A program made the position numbers and the translations under genes. This document shows, one piece after another, positions 21,820-34,071 of a stretch of DNA of 64,000 bases. Under the pieces are notes generated by a model. It made no database searches. It was not told the origin of the DNA and saw only the letters and a list, made by a program, of their open reading frames with translations. The stretch comes from Phyllostachys edulis (taxonomy: Eukaryota > Streptophyta > Magnoliopsida > Poales > Poaceae). Numbering within the stretch: position 1 is the stretch's first letter; each line of letters opens with the position of its first letter. Location of the stretch: NCBI GenBank assembly GCA_036346405.1, contig CM070568.1, forward strand, positions 33,088,870-33,152,869. The letters are read 5' to 3'.

Positions 21820-21831
21820 TGGTATCAGAGC
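21820..21831 (+). other. Primer-binding site, internal copy 1 (initiator Met tRNA)
   Basis: TGGTATCAGAGC begins two bases after the LTR end and is complementary to the 3' end of plant initiator methionine tRNA, the usual primer of Ty3/gypsy elements. Confidence 0.95.
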
Positions 21832-22010
21832 GGGCTTTAGGTCCTGGTAATTAATCTATTAAAATGACACATTGTGCGCGATGAGGCGGGATGGGTAATT
21901 CAGAACTTCCGTATTTCTATTGTTCGATTTATCCGCTGAGTAATTGTTGAATTGTTTCGTGCTTCTATATTGTTAAGCTAAACGCTCGCTTTATGCTTTG
22001 GTGTTCTTAG

Positions 22011-23160
22011 ATGGCGAGGGTAGAGGCAATGGTCGTGGAGCGCCTGTGGTCGTGGTCGCCCACCGCCGCGGCCGTGGTCGTGAGCCTTGAACCGGCCATG
22101 TCTTCATCTTCGCCCGAGGAGACCACCGTGCCGCCACGAGGGGTTGCTTACCGCTTTCGGCCGCAGAAGCTCGAGCCGCGTCACCGCTATCATTCGGATC
22201 TTCGAGGAGAACCAGAGCTCCGTCGACAGTGCGAGCAGCCCTACCGCTGCACCGCACTAGTTCTGAGCTCGCCTTCATAGTAAATCCCGAGGCGAGGATG
22301 AGTCTCCGCGAGTGGATGTTATTGTCGACACCTTCGACGGAGCGGTACTCGGTTCAGCCGCAGATTGGTTGCGGTACATGGAGAGACAGGTTTGGTGCCT
22401 TAGAGATGACTTATTTCGAAGGCTCGGTTAGGGCCTTTCAACCTGAAGGGCCAAGCCGATATCCGTGGGAGGGGTTCTCTGCTAGGACCCCAGTCAGGGG
22501 CTGGTCACTTGGGAGGTATTCGTGAGCGATTCAGACAAAATTCTATCCGGATTCCTTTGTTGAGAGGATGGAGCGATCCACGATGACATTTGTTCAAGGG
22601 AAGATGTCAGTGTCTGAGTACGAGGCCGGATTCAACAATCTGCTACGCTTTGTACCGGCTGTGGCCAATGATGATCGGGAGAAGGCCAAGAGGTTCCGCA
22701 GGGGCCTCATTCCGGAGTATCGCCATGTTCGGGGCGATCGCTCATGTGATTTCAGCTCCGTGGTCGAAAGGGCCCGGGAATGGAGCCGAGAGAGATCTTT
22801 CTTCTCGAGGCAGTCGCTAGTGGCCCTGTCCTTACTGGTGGTTCTGGGGTGGCCAGAAGCGGAGTTTTGGTGGGGGAGGTGGGCCTTCTCAGCGACCCGC
22901 TCCCAAGAGGTTTCAGGGACTCAAGATGCTCGTCCCTGCTCAAGAAGGGCGCTCTACTTCATCGGCGCCCACGTTCTTCGTCATCCACCCTTCGGATGCG
23001 CCCGGCCTGTGTCAAGGTATGAAATGCCTCGGTGTGGTGGAGAGCACGAGGCATCGAGTGTTCTTTCAAAGGACATGTAAATCGGTGTGGCGGAAGGCCA
23101 CAAGTTGACAAGATGCAAACAGAATCCAAAGAAGCCTTATCAAATGGGAGCCCGTCCCCA
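22011..23160 (+). pseudogene. Gypsy gag, internal copy 1, frameshifted
   Basis: Begins with ATG at 22011 (MARVEAMVVER). The capsid core is readable at 22568-22770, with MERSTMTFVQGKMSVSEYE and KAKRFRRGLIPEYRH, the retrotransposon gag signature. The nucleocapsid region near 23010-23110 still shows CCHC zinc-knuckle residues, but in different frames. Comparison with copy 2 shows several 1-3 base gains and losses. Gag would form the virus-like particle and bind element RNA. As read, no full protein is possible. Confidence 0.8.
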
Positions 23161-23329
23161 AAGAAGCTCTGCTTCGGTGCTCCTCGGGCTTCGATTCAGA
23201 CCCTAGGCTGCTGCTCCTCGCACCTCGCCTCTCTTCGTGGTGGGCTCATTCGGCATTTACTCCTACACCTCCCGCAGGTTCTACTGAACCCGTTCCGCTC
23301 TGCACCACCGACGCTTCGTTTCACTGCTG

Positions 23330-26300
23330 CAGCTCTGCTCACCCTACTCAGAGTGTTTGCATCTTACGCTCCCAAGACCACCGGAGCTTACGCCATGCCT
23401 ACTCCAATGACTGGTCGTCCGACGTGGTGACAGTACATTGCTAGTCGATTCGCATGAGGCTTTAGTTCTCTTTGATTCTGGGCTACCTATTCTTTCGTGT
23501 CTCGAGTTTGCCGAAGGGCGGGGTTGCGATTGCAACAGATTCGAGTCTGTGGTAGTCGATTCTCCGGGGTCTTATTTCTAGCTCTATGGCATGTCCAGTC
23601 GTTCTATCACTATTGATGATGAGAACTTCACCGCTAACCTTATGGCAATTCGCTTGTCACCGTCGACGTAATTTTGGGCATGGATGGTTATTCACTTACC
23701 GTGCCAAGATATGTTGCTTTTGGAAGACGGTGACTTTGCAAGCTCCGTCCGGCGAAGAACTAGTGTTCCAAGGCAAAGGCACCGCCTCGATTCCTTGTTC
23801 TTATTGGCTAGCTTTGCTTCCCGGACTTCTGGGCCTCAACCATTGATTGCTTTGGTCTCTCAAATGAGAAGATCGATTCCTCATCGCGCATTGAAGAGAT
23901 TCCTATGGTGAATGAGTTTCGATGTTTTTCCTATGGAGCTTCTGATGCCGCCAACAGGAAGTGGAGTTCCGGATTGATCTTATTCCGGACTCGACCTATT
24001 TCAATGTCTCCATACCGGTTGTACGACCCTTCCAAGAGGAGTTGAAGAAGCAATTGACGATCTTTTGTCCAAAGATATGATTCGCGTAGTGTTTCGCCGG
24101 GAGGGCGCTGCTTTATTCACTAAAAGAAAGATGGCGCTTGGCGTATGTGCGTGGATTATCGGGCTCTTAATCAAGCTACTGTGAAGAATAAATATCCTTT
24201 GCCCCGCATTGAGGATCTCTTCGATCAGCTGAAGGGAGCTAAAGTATTCTCCAAGATTGACCTTCAGTCAGGTTATAATCAAATTCGAGTTCGGGAGCAA
24301 GATATCGAGAAGACGGCTTTCTCTACGAGGTATGGCCATTATGAGTACAAGGTTATGTCTTTTGGACTAACAAATGCTCCTGCAGTTTTCATGGAAGCCA
24401 TGAACAGTATGCTGCACCAATACCTTGATGATTTCGTTGTGGTATTCATTGATGACATATTGATCTATTCCAAGACAGAAAAAGATCATGGTCAGCATTT
24501 GAGATTGGTTCTCGAAACTTTAAGAGAGAACCAATTTTATGCCAAGTCAAGAAGTGTGAATTCGGATTTACGAAGTTGGGTTTCGGGCCATGTAATCAAT
24601 CAAGAGGGCATTTCATTGATCCCAAAGAAGATCTCAACAGTGGTAGAATGGAAGAGGCCGACCAATGTCAAGGAAGTGAGGAGTTTTCTGGGTTTAGCTG
24701 GCTATTACCGGCGCTTCGTGGAGGGTTTCTCAACCATTGCTAGACCGTTGTCTCAATTGACACAGAAAGGTGTCAAATTTCATTGGTCAGATGCGTGTGA
24801 GCGCAGCTTTTGTACTTTGAAAGATAGATTGGTGACCGCTCCAGTTCTTACTCTTCCCGAGCCCGGGAAGCGGTTCACTATTTATTCGGATGCGTCTAGA
24901 GTTGGACTCGGTTGTGTGCTTATGCAGGATGGCAAAGTGATTGCCTATGCATCGAGACAGTTGAAGAAACATGAGCAGAATTATCCTACTCATGATTTAG
25001 AGCTGGCCGCAGTGGTTCTTGCTTTGAAGATCTGGCGCCATTACTTGTACGGCGAATCGTGTGACATATTCACTGATCATAAGAGTCTGAAATACATCTT
25101 TACCCAGAAAGATTTGAACCTGAGACAGAGGAGGTGGTTAGAGTTGATAAAAGATTATGATCTCACAATTCAGTATCACCCGGGCAAGGCGAATGTTGTA
25201 GCCGATGCCTCGAGTCGCAAGGCGACACCTCCTACTCTCGCTTGTCTTATTGCCGATTTTGAGCGTATGGATATCTCCTTTTGCTTTATGGTACCGCAGA
25301 TGAGACTCGCTTGCTTCTTGAGTCACCATTCCAGATCGAGTAACGGAGGCACAACAACATGATCGATGCTCCAATGAGTGAGGAAACGCCTAGATGAGGG
25401 CAAACAAGGCCACTTCGGTGTTGACGATTACAGTGCGTTGAGATTTAAAGGCCGCCTCTGGTGCCACAGAGGCTCAAGTCAAAGACGAAATTCGAGGGAA
25501 GCACATCGTACTATATACCGTACATCTGGTGAGACCAAGATGTATAAGGACTTGAAGAAGAGCTTTTGGTGGAAAAGGATGAAGGTCGATATAGCTCAAG
25601 ATGTAGCATCTTGTGGAGTTTGTCGGTGGTCAAGGTGAGCATAAGCGACCAAAGAAGTTTGTTGCAACCTTTGGAGGTTCGGTTTGGCCATGGGATGACA
25701 TCTCCATGGATTTCAGAGTTGGTTTACCTCGCACCCAAATGAGGAAGGATGCTATTTGGGTCATAGTGGACCGGTTCAAGAAGTCTGCACATTTCATACC
25801 TATTCGCACAACCAACTCAAGAAGCGATTTGGCTCCTCTCTATGTGCGGGAGATAGTGCGGTTGCACGGGTACCCAAGACCATTGTTTGGATCGAGACGC
25901 CAAGTTCGTCTCCAAGTTACGGGAGAGTTTGCAAAGTCGCTGGGCACACAACTTCGCCTTAGTACCGCCACCCCCAAACAGATGGTCACCAACGCACCAT
26001 TCGTATAATCGGAGGATATGCTCAGTGTTGTGTTATTTCTTGGAAGGGGTGGAAGACCACCTAGCTTTGGCGAGAATTCGCTTATAACAACAGCTTATCA
26101 TGCTAGCATTCGAGCGGCACCGCTTGAGGTTCTCTATGGGCGAAAGTGCGATCCCGTTGTCCGGGATGCGCTAGAGCGGGCGCTTTGGGTCCCGATTGGG
26201 TTCAACAAACTGTGGCCAGAGTGGCAGAGGTTAGAAAGAATCTGTTAGCTGCTCAGAGCCGATAGAAGAGTTATGCAGATGTCAGAAGGCGAGATTTGGA

Positions 26301-26778
26301 ATTCGAAGTGGGGGATCAAGTTCTTTTGAGGGTTTCGCCTACCAGGGGTGTAGTGCGCTTTGGTACCAAAGGGAAGCTTAGCCCGAGGTACGTTGGGCCA
26401 TTTCCAATCGTGGCACGAATTGGGAAGTTGGCCTATCGTCTGGATCTTCCCGAGTCTATGCAAGGGGTTCATAATGTGTTTCATGTATCCATGCTGAGGA
26501 AGTACCTGAGAGATCCAGAACATGTGATTCCGTTGGAACCTTTGATAATGGAGCAAGATCTTACCTTTGAGTCTCGACCAGTGAAAATTCTAGATGAGTC
26601 AGAGCGGGTTCTGAGGAACAAGACTTTGAAGTACGTCAAGATTCTTTGGTCCCATCAGACTGAGAAAGAGGCCACTTGGGAACTGGAGTCTCGCATGCGC
26701 GAGCAATTTCCGGACTTGTTCTCTTCAGGTGAGTGTTCTTCATTTTTGAATTTTCAAATCCTGGTTTCCTTCTTGTAG
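23330..26778 (+). pseudogene. Gypsy pol, internal copy 1 (PR-RT-RH-IN-chromodomain), partly open
   Basis: Protease: a DSG motif at about 23473, with the frame lost one base later. RT and RNase H form one uninterrupted 405-codon frame at 24145-25362, with DLQSGYNQIRV, the catalytic FIDD at 24445-24456, FLGLAGYYRRFVEGF, and RNase H motifs YSDASRVGLG and FTDHKSL. Integrase: zinc-binding region near 25490-25630 (CGVC), then DDISMDF and a VDRF block from 25700. The C-terminal GPFPIVARIGKLAYRL, FHVSMLRKYL and chromodomain-like EATWELESRMR (to about 26715) are intact at 26296-26778. Breaks lie in protease, integrase and the RT start. Confidence 0.85.
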
Positions 26779-26809
26779 ATCCGAGTTTGGATTCGAGGTC
26801 TAATCTCGC

Positions 26810-26821
26810 TAAGGGGTAGAA
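26810..26821 (+). other. Polypurine tract before LTR 2
   Basis: TAAGGGGTAGAA abuts the LTR start TGTAATAC and would prime plus-strand DNA. The same sequence with one change (ATGGGGTAGAA) precedes LTR 3 near 34061-34071. Confidence 0.8.
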
Positions 26822-29054
26822 TGTAATACTGGCTTGGGCCATTGGCCAACCAAATTTCAAAGGAGAACCAAATAGGCCCATGGGGGAGCAGCCTTGAGAT
26901 CCAAGGGTGGAGGATGCACCTTTAGATCCAAGGGTGGGGAGGATGTCTTGCCCTAACTTTTCCCCAACCCTTGCCCTGCTTTTTTTGCTCGCCGCCACCC
27001 CCATTTGTTGTCGCTCCTTTGTCGGCCGAATCGAGAAGAAAGGAAGGAGGGAAGGGAGGTTCTTGGGGAAAGCTTGCTGCTTGGCCGCCGCCTTGCTGCT
27101 GCTATCCAGCCGCCTCTTCCTCGCTTCTTCCTCCTTGGGTGGCGCCTCCTGCCGATCCTTCCTCCAACCGAGCCAAGTTGTTCTTCTTTGTGGTGGCGGC
27201 CAAGAGAAGAAAGGAAGGAGGGAAAGGGAGGTCCTTGGGGAGCTTGTTCATCTTCTTCCTGGGATCGTTAAGGGTAACGGTTGTCATTCTCGCTTGTTGA
27301 TCTGTTGGTATTTGCGCTTTTGGATCAGATCTGTTTGGAGCAAATGGTTTCTGCTGTAGTCCTGTTCTGTCCAGTCAGTTGCGTGGTTGATTTCGAGCCC
27401 TTAGGGACAGAATTCGAGATGCCCATCTCTTAGTGAAAGTTAGATGATGTTCTTAGCTTTCCGTGGCCGCTGAGAGCACCTAATTCGATGTTCGAGTCAA
27501 AAGATATCACCGTTTTAGTTTCTGCTGTCTAGATTCCTGACGAGTTTAAACTGCTGTGATAATTCGTAAATTATGATATTGTAATTGGCAGAATCTGGGA
27601 TTTCTCCCAACTAGGTTATTGTAGATATATTGATAACCTTTCCGGATTGATAAAGTATGATCAATTCGGAGTTATAGATTAAAAGTTATGGTCGTTTTAG
27701 TGCCGCTGATTATTTCTGTTCGTCAGTTTTGTGCTGAATGTTCAAATGTCTGTTAGGGTTCTAAATTGGCCGAATTAAATTATCTTGTCAACTAAAGTAT
27801 TGTAGATTTATCAGTTAAGAATCCACAGAAACTGAGTTCACCTCATTCGGAGTTCTAGATCAAGAGTTATGGCGATTATTGTGCTGCTGCCCGGGCGGTT
27901 TAGGGCAGATTGCGTTGGTTTTCATTTTAGAGCTTCTAGTTAAATATTGTATCGCCGATGAAGCGTTGTAGAATGTTTATTAGTGATGTCGGGTTCCTCG
28001 TATCCTTATTTCAGTTATTTATTTGTTAGGAGGTGAAGCTTCAGGTTTGGGAGCATCGCATTTGCCTACTAACTTGTCACAAATACGGAGGCAAGTACCT
28101 TAGTGTTTATATGATTATGACATGTTGTATGCTTGTGGATGGTATTGTATTTCTAACTACCATGTTAATATTTACTAGTTCGTATTCAATTCATTTGTGT
28201 TACTTCCATGAATAGAGAGCATGTAATTTCAATGTTCATATGTCATACCATGCATCCATATTACATGTTTCGATCCACGGGAGTGGATCATTACCCACCA
28301 TTCCAATGTGGGCACGTAAGACCCACCATTCCAATGTGGGCGTTTGGGACACCGTCTTTAAACGCTTCTTCAGACGGGTTTGGATCCCCGTGATTTTGTT
28401 AAATGCGGCTTAGGTGGACACCGACGGTGTGTCACCAAAGAATACCGTATTTGCATGTGTGTAGTCCCTTCATTTCGTCCAATTCATTCATTCCATTCAT
28501 TCAAGTGTTCGCTTACAGGCTTATTTCATACACATTAATGATGTTCACATGATCGTGATGTTATTTGCTTTATTCATTTAATCATGGTACTTCTTGAGTC
28601 TCGCACTCACTCTTGCGTTGTTTGTTTGTTTTAGGTGATCGCTGATTTATGGCCTTGTTGGGAGGAGTAGACACTCACTTTTGTTCACTTCAACATACTC
28701 CAAAAATTTTGATAATAGCGTTTGATCCTACCACCCATCCGAGAATTTAATGAACTGTAATAATTGAAGGTGGCCGTGGTTGATGGTTTCTTCCTCGTTA
28801 TGATTAATCGAGAACTGTGGATGATCTTCAATCATCTTTTTGATTAAAACGCTTGAAACCCGACTTTAGTCCCGTGATGCTCATGTCCTTAGTGTTTCCT
28901 TTATGTATTTGTTGTATATGTCTTTGGAACCTCCTAGATAGCTAACTATACAGGGAGGTTCTGCCAAATTTAGAAATTTTATTTTTCTCGCTTTAGTTGT
29001 GTTGATTTTGTTAGTTTAGTAGCATTCCGTGTCCTTGCTAGACCGGGTGTTACA
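26822..29054 (+). repeat. Gypsy LTR 2 (shared middle LTR)
   Basis: Same ends and internal order as LTR 1. It serves as the 3' LTR of internal copy 1 and the 5' LTR of copy 2. It carries the most indels of the three: the hairpin array at 28270-28455 has broken stems (CCGTCTTTAAACG in place of the CCGTACGAA stem), and the U5 end reads CCGGGTG where the others read CTGGGGTG. The 181-bp modules remain (27493-27880). Confidence 0.9.
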
Positions 29055-29056
29055 GC

Positions 29057-29068
29057 TTAGTATCGAGC
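29057..29068 (+). other. Primer-binding site, internal copy 2, altered
   Basis: Reads TTAGTATCGAGC where TGGTATCAGAGC is expected at this position. Loss of A in CAG and a GG-to-TA type change make it a poor tRNA match. Because the correct sequence is dictated by the host tRNA, this site is a useful check on whether the differences are real. Confidence 0.7.
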
Positions 29069-29248
29069 GGCTTTAGGTCCTGGTAATTAATCTATTAAAA
29101 TGACACATGCGTGCATGATGAGTGGGATGGGTAATTCGTAACTTCCGTATTTCTATTGTTCGATTTATCCGCTGAGTAATTGTTGAATTGTTTCGTGCTT
29201 CTAATATCGCTAAGCTAAACGCTCGCTTTTATGCTTTGGTGTTCTTAG

Positions 29249-30455
29249 ATGGCGAGGGTAGAGGCAATGGTCGTGGAGCGCCGCGTGGTCGTGGTCGCCC
29301 ATCGCCGTGGCGCGGGTCGTGACGCGAACCGGCCGTGGTCTTCATCTTCGCCCGAGGAGACCACCGTGCCGCCACGGAGGTTGCTTACCGCCACTCGGCC
29401 GCAGGGCTTCGAGCCGCGTCACCGCTATCATTCGGATCTTCGAGAGGAGAACCAGAGCTCCGTCGACAGTGCAGTGCAGCCCTACTGCCGCACTGCACTA
29501 GTTCTTGAGCTCGCTTCTCAGAGCAAATCCCCGAGGCGAGGATGAGTCTCCGCGAGTGGATGTTATTGTCTCGACACCTTCGACGGAGCGTGTACTCCTG
29601 TTCAGCCGCAGATTGGTTGCGGTACATGGAGAGACAGTTTGGTGCCTTAGAGATGACTTCACCGAAGGTTTTGCTAAGGCCTTTCAACCTGAAGGGCCAA
29701 GCCGATATCCGTGGGAGGGGTTCTTCTGCTAGGACCCCAGCAGGGGGCTGGTCACTTGGGAGGTATTCGTGGAGCGCTTCAGACAAAATTCTATCCCGGA
29801 TTCCTTTGTTGAGAGGATGGAGCGATCCTCGATGACATTTGTTCAAGGGAAGATGTCGTTTTGAGTCGAGGCCGGATTCAACAACTGCACGCTTTGTACC
29901 GTTGTGGCCAATGATGATCGGGAGAAGGCCAAGAGGTTCCGCAGGGGCCTCATTCCGGAGTATCGCCATGTTCTGGGGGCGACTGGCCTGCGTGATTTCA
30001 GCTCCGTGGTCGAGCAGGCCCGGGGAATGGAGCTGGAGAGAGATCTTTCTTCTCAGAGGCAGGCTGCTAGTGGCCCTGTCCTTACTGGTGGTTCTGGGGG
30101 TGGCCAGAAGCGGAGTTTTGGTGGGGGAGGTGGGCCTTCTCAGCGACCCGCTCCCAAGAGGTTTCAGGGGACTCAGCATGCTCGTCCTGTTCAGCAGTGG
30201 CAGTCTACTTCATCGGCGCCACGTTCTTCGTCATCCACCCTTCAGATGCGCCCAGCTCCAGGTCAAGGTATGAAATGCCTCAGGTGTGGTGGAGAGCACA
30301 GGGCATCAGAGTGTTCTTTCAAAGGGACATGTCGTCAGTGTGGCCGGGAAGGCCACAAGTTGACAGTATGCAAACAGAATCCAGCAAGCCTTATCAAATG
30401 GGAGCCCGCCCCAGCGTCTGCTTTGGTGCTCCTCGGGCTTCGATTCAGACCCTAG
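29249..30455 (+). pseudogene. Gypsy gag, internal copy 2, better preserved C-terminal half
   Basis: Starts with the same MARVEAMVVER at 29249 and runs in shifting frames to 29903. It is then open at 29904-30455 with KAKRFRRGLIPEYRH, a Gly/Arg/Ser-rich linker, and two adjacent zinc knuckles: CLRCGGEHRASEC (CX2CX3HX4C) and CRQCGREGHKLTVC (CX2CX4HX4C) near 30275-30370. Copy 1 lost the second of these through small indels. Confidence 0.82.
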
Positions 30456-30605
30456 TCTGCTGCTCTCGCACCTCGCCTTCTCTTGAGGTGGGCTCATTCG
30501 GCAAAGATTTACTCCTACACCTCCCGCGGGGTTCTCTGAACCCCGCCTAAAATCTGCACCACCGACGCTTTCTTCACCTGCTGCAGCTCTGCTCACCCTA
30601 CTCGA

Positions 30606-33600
30606 GTGTTTGCATCTTACGCTCCCAAGACCACCGGAGCTTACGCCATGCCTACTCCAGCGACTCTGGGTCGTCCTGACGTGGTGACAGGTACATTGCT
30701 AGTCGATTCGCATGAGGCTTTAGTTCTCTTTGATTCTGGGGCTACCTATTCTTTCGTGTCTCGAGTTTGCCGGAAGGCGGGTTTGCGCTTCTTGCGTATT
30801 TCGAGTCTGTGGTAGTCGGCCTCCGGGGTCTTATTTCTAGCTCTATGGCATGTCCAGTCGTTCTATCACTATTGATGATGAGAACTTCACTGCTAACCTT
30901 ATGGCAATTCAGTTGTCACCGTTCGACGTAATTTTGGGCATGGACTGGTTATTCACTTACCGTGCCAAGATATGTTGCTTTTGGAAGACGGTGACTTTGC
31001 AAGCTCCGTCCGTGAAGAACTAGTGTTCCAAGGCAAGGCAACCGTCGATTCCTTGTTCTTATTGGCTAGCCTGCTTCCCGGACTTCTGCCTCAACCATTG
31101 ATTGCTTTGGTCTCTCAATGAGAAGACCGATTCCTCATCTGCGATTGAAGAGATTCCTATGGTGAATGAGTTTCGATGTTTTTCCTATGGAGCTTCTCGA
31201 TGCCGCCACAGGAAGTGGAGTTCCGGATTGATCTTATTCCGGACTCGACCTATTTCAATGTCTCCATACCGGTTGTACGACCCTTCCAAGAGGAGTTGAA
31301 GAAGCAATTGACGATCTTTTGTCCAAAGATATGATTCGGCGTAGTGTTTCGCCGTGGGGAGCGCTGCTTTATTCACTAAAAAGAAAGATGGCGGTTAGGC
31401 GATAAAGTGGATTATCGGCTCTTAATCAAGCTATCGTGAAGAATAAATATCCTTTGCCCCGCATTGAGGATCTCTTCGATCAGCTGAAGGGAGCTAAAGT
31501 ATTCTCCAAGATTGACCTTCAGTCAGGTTATAATCAAATTCGAGTTCGGGAGCAAGATATCGAGAAGACGGCTTTCTCTACGAGGTATGGCCATTATGAG
31601 TACAAGGTTATGTCTTTTGGACTAACAAATGCTCCTGCAGTTTTCATGGAAGCCATGAACAGTATGCTGCACCAATACCTTGATGATTTCGTTGTGGTAT
31701 TCATTGATGACATATTGATCTATTCCAAGACAGAAAAAGATCATGGTCAGGATTTGAGATTGGTTCTCAAACTTTAAGAGAGAACCAATTTTATGCCAAG
31801 TCAAGAAGTGTGAATTCGGATTTACGAAGTTGGGTTTCGGGCCATGTAATCAATCAAGAGGGCATTTCAGTTGATCCCAGCAAGATCTCAACAGTGGTAG
31901 AATGGAAGAGGCCGACCAATGTCAAGGAAGTGAGGAGTTTTCTGGGTTTAGCTGGCTATTACCGGCGCTTCGTGGAGGGTTTCTCAACCATTGCTAGACC
32001 GTTGTCTCAATTGACACAGAAAGGTGTCAAATTTCATTGGTCAGATGCGTGTGAGCGCAGCTTTTGTACTTTGAAAGATAGATTGGTGACCGCCCAGTTT
32101 ACTCTTCCCGAGCCCGGGAAGCGGTTCACTATTTATTCGGATGCGTCTAGAGTTGGACTCGGTTGTGTGCTTATGCAGGATGGCAAAGTGATTGCCTATG
32201 CATCGAGACAGTTGAAGAAACATGAGCAGAATTATCCTACTCATGATTTAGAGTCGCCGCAGATGGTTCTTGCTTTGAAGATCTGGCGCCATTACTTGTA
32301 CGGCGAATCGTGTGACATATTCACTGATCATAAGAGTCTGAAATACATCTTTACCCAGAAAGATTTGAACCTGAGACAGAGGAGGTGGTTAGAGTTGATA
32401 AAAGATTATGATCTCACAATTCAGTATCACCCGGGCAAGGCGAATGTTGTAGCTGATGCCCTGAGTCGCAAGGCGACACCTCCTACTCTCAGTTGTCTTA
32501 TTGCCGATTTTGAGCGTATGGATATCTCCTTTTGCTTTATGGTACCGCGCAGACTGAGACTCGTTTGCTTCTTGAGTCAGCCATTCCAGATCGAGTACGG
32601 GAGGCACAACAACATGATCAGATGCTCCAGCGAGTGAGGAAACGCCTAGATGAGGGCAAACAAGGCCACTTCAGTGTTGACGATTCTGGTGCGTTGAGAT
32701 TTAAAGGCCGCCTCTGTGCCACAGAGGCTCAAGTCAAAGACGAAATTCGAGGAAGCACATCGTACTATATACCGTACATCCCGGTGAGACCAAGATGTAT
32801 AAGGACTTGAAGAAGAGCTTTTGGTGGAAAAGGATGAAGGTCGATATAGCTCAAGATGTAGCATCTTGTGGAGTTTGTCACGGGTCAAGGTCGAGCATAA
32901 GCGACCAAAGAGTTTGTTGCAACCTTTGGAGGTTCCAGTTTGGCCATGGGATGACATCTCCATGGATTTCGTAGTTGGTTTACCTCGCACCCAGCGAGGG
33001 AAGGATGCTATTTGGGTCATAGTGGACCGGTTCAGTAAGTCTGCACATTTCATACCTATTCGCACAACCAACTCAGCAAGCGATTTGGCTCCTCTCTATG
33101 TGCGGGAGATAGTGCGGTTGCACGGGGTACCCAAGACCATTGTTTCGGATCGAGACGCCAAGTTCGTCTCCAAGTTCTGGGAGAGTTTGCAAAGTGCGTT
33201 GGGCACACAGCTTCGTCTTAGTACCGCTTTTCACCCCCAAACAGATGGTCACCAACGCACCATTCGCATAATCGGAGGATATGCTCGGTGTTGTGTTATT
33301 TCTTGAAGGGGGCCGAAGACCACCTAGCTTTGGCGAGATTCGCTTATAACAACAGCTTATCATGCTAGCATTCGAGCGGCACCGCTTGAGGTTCTCTATG
33401 GGCGAAAGTGCGATCCCCGCCAGTCTTTGGGATGCGCTAGAGCGGCGCTTGGGTCCCGATTGTTCAACAAACTGTGGCCGAGTGGCAGAGGTTAGAAAGA
33501 ATCATTAGTCTTTCGAGCCGATAGAAGAGTTATGCAGATGTCGGCGAGATTTGGAATTCGGCTGGGGATCAAGTTCTTTTGAGGGTTTCGCCACGTGGGT

Positions 33601-34028
33601 GTAGTGCGCTTTGGTACCAAAGGAAGCTTAGCCCGAGGTACGTTGGGCCATTTCCAATCGTGGCACGAATTGGGAAGTTGGCCTATCGTCTGGATCTTCC
33701 CGAGTCTATGCAAGGGGTTCATAATGTGTTTCATGTATCCATGCTGAGGAAGTACCTGAGAGATCCAGAACATGTGATTCCGTTGGAACCTTTGATAATG
33801 GAGCAAGATCTTACCTTTGAGTCTCGACCAGTGAAAATTCTAGATGAGTCAGAGCGGGTTCTGAGGAACAAGACTTTGAAGTACGTCAAGATTCTTTGGT
33901 CCCATCAGACTGAGAAAGAGGCCACTTGGGAACTGGAGTCTCGCATGCGCGAGCAATTTCCGGACTTGTTCTCTTCAGGTGAGTGTTCTTCATTTTTGAA
34001 TTTTCAAATCCTGGTTTCCTTCTTGTAG
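30606..34028 (+). pseudogene. Gypsy pol, internal copy 2, frameshifted
   Basis: Protease is open at 30606-30815 with DSGATYSF at about 30732. RT lies at 31436-31777 with catalytic FIDD at 31700-31711. A one-base loss near 31770 separates it from the RT end and RNase H at 31810-32637 (YSDASRVGLG). Integrase at 32821-33306 has DDISMDFVVGLPRTQ, IVDRFSKSAHF and the downstream SDRDAKF and HPQTDG blocks in readable form, better than in copy 1. The C-terminal chromodomain-like part is open at 33579-34028. The breaks are single-base and differ from those in copy 1. Confidence 0.85.
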
Positions 34029-34071
34029 ATCGCGCTTGGATTCGAGGTCTAATCCTCGCTATGGGGTAGAA

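Noticed and set aside
26822..29054. Two independent head-to-tail gypsy insertions
   Set aside because: No target-site duplication surrounds the middle LTR, and both internal regions share it exactly; one insertion plus recombination is simpler.
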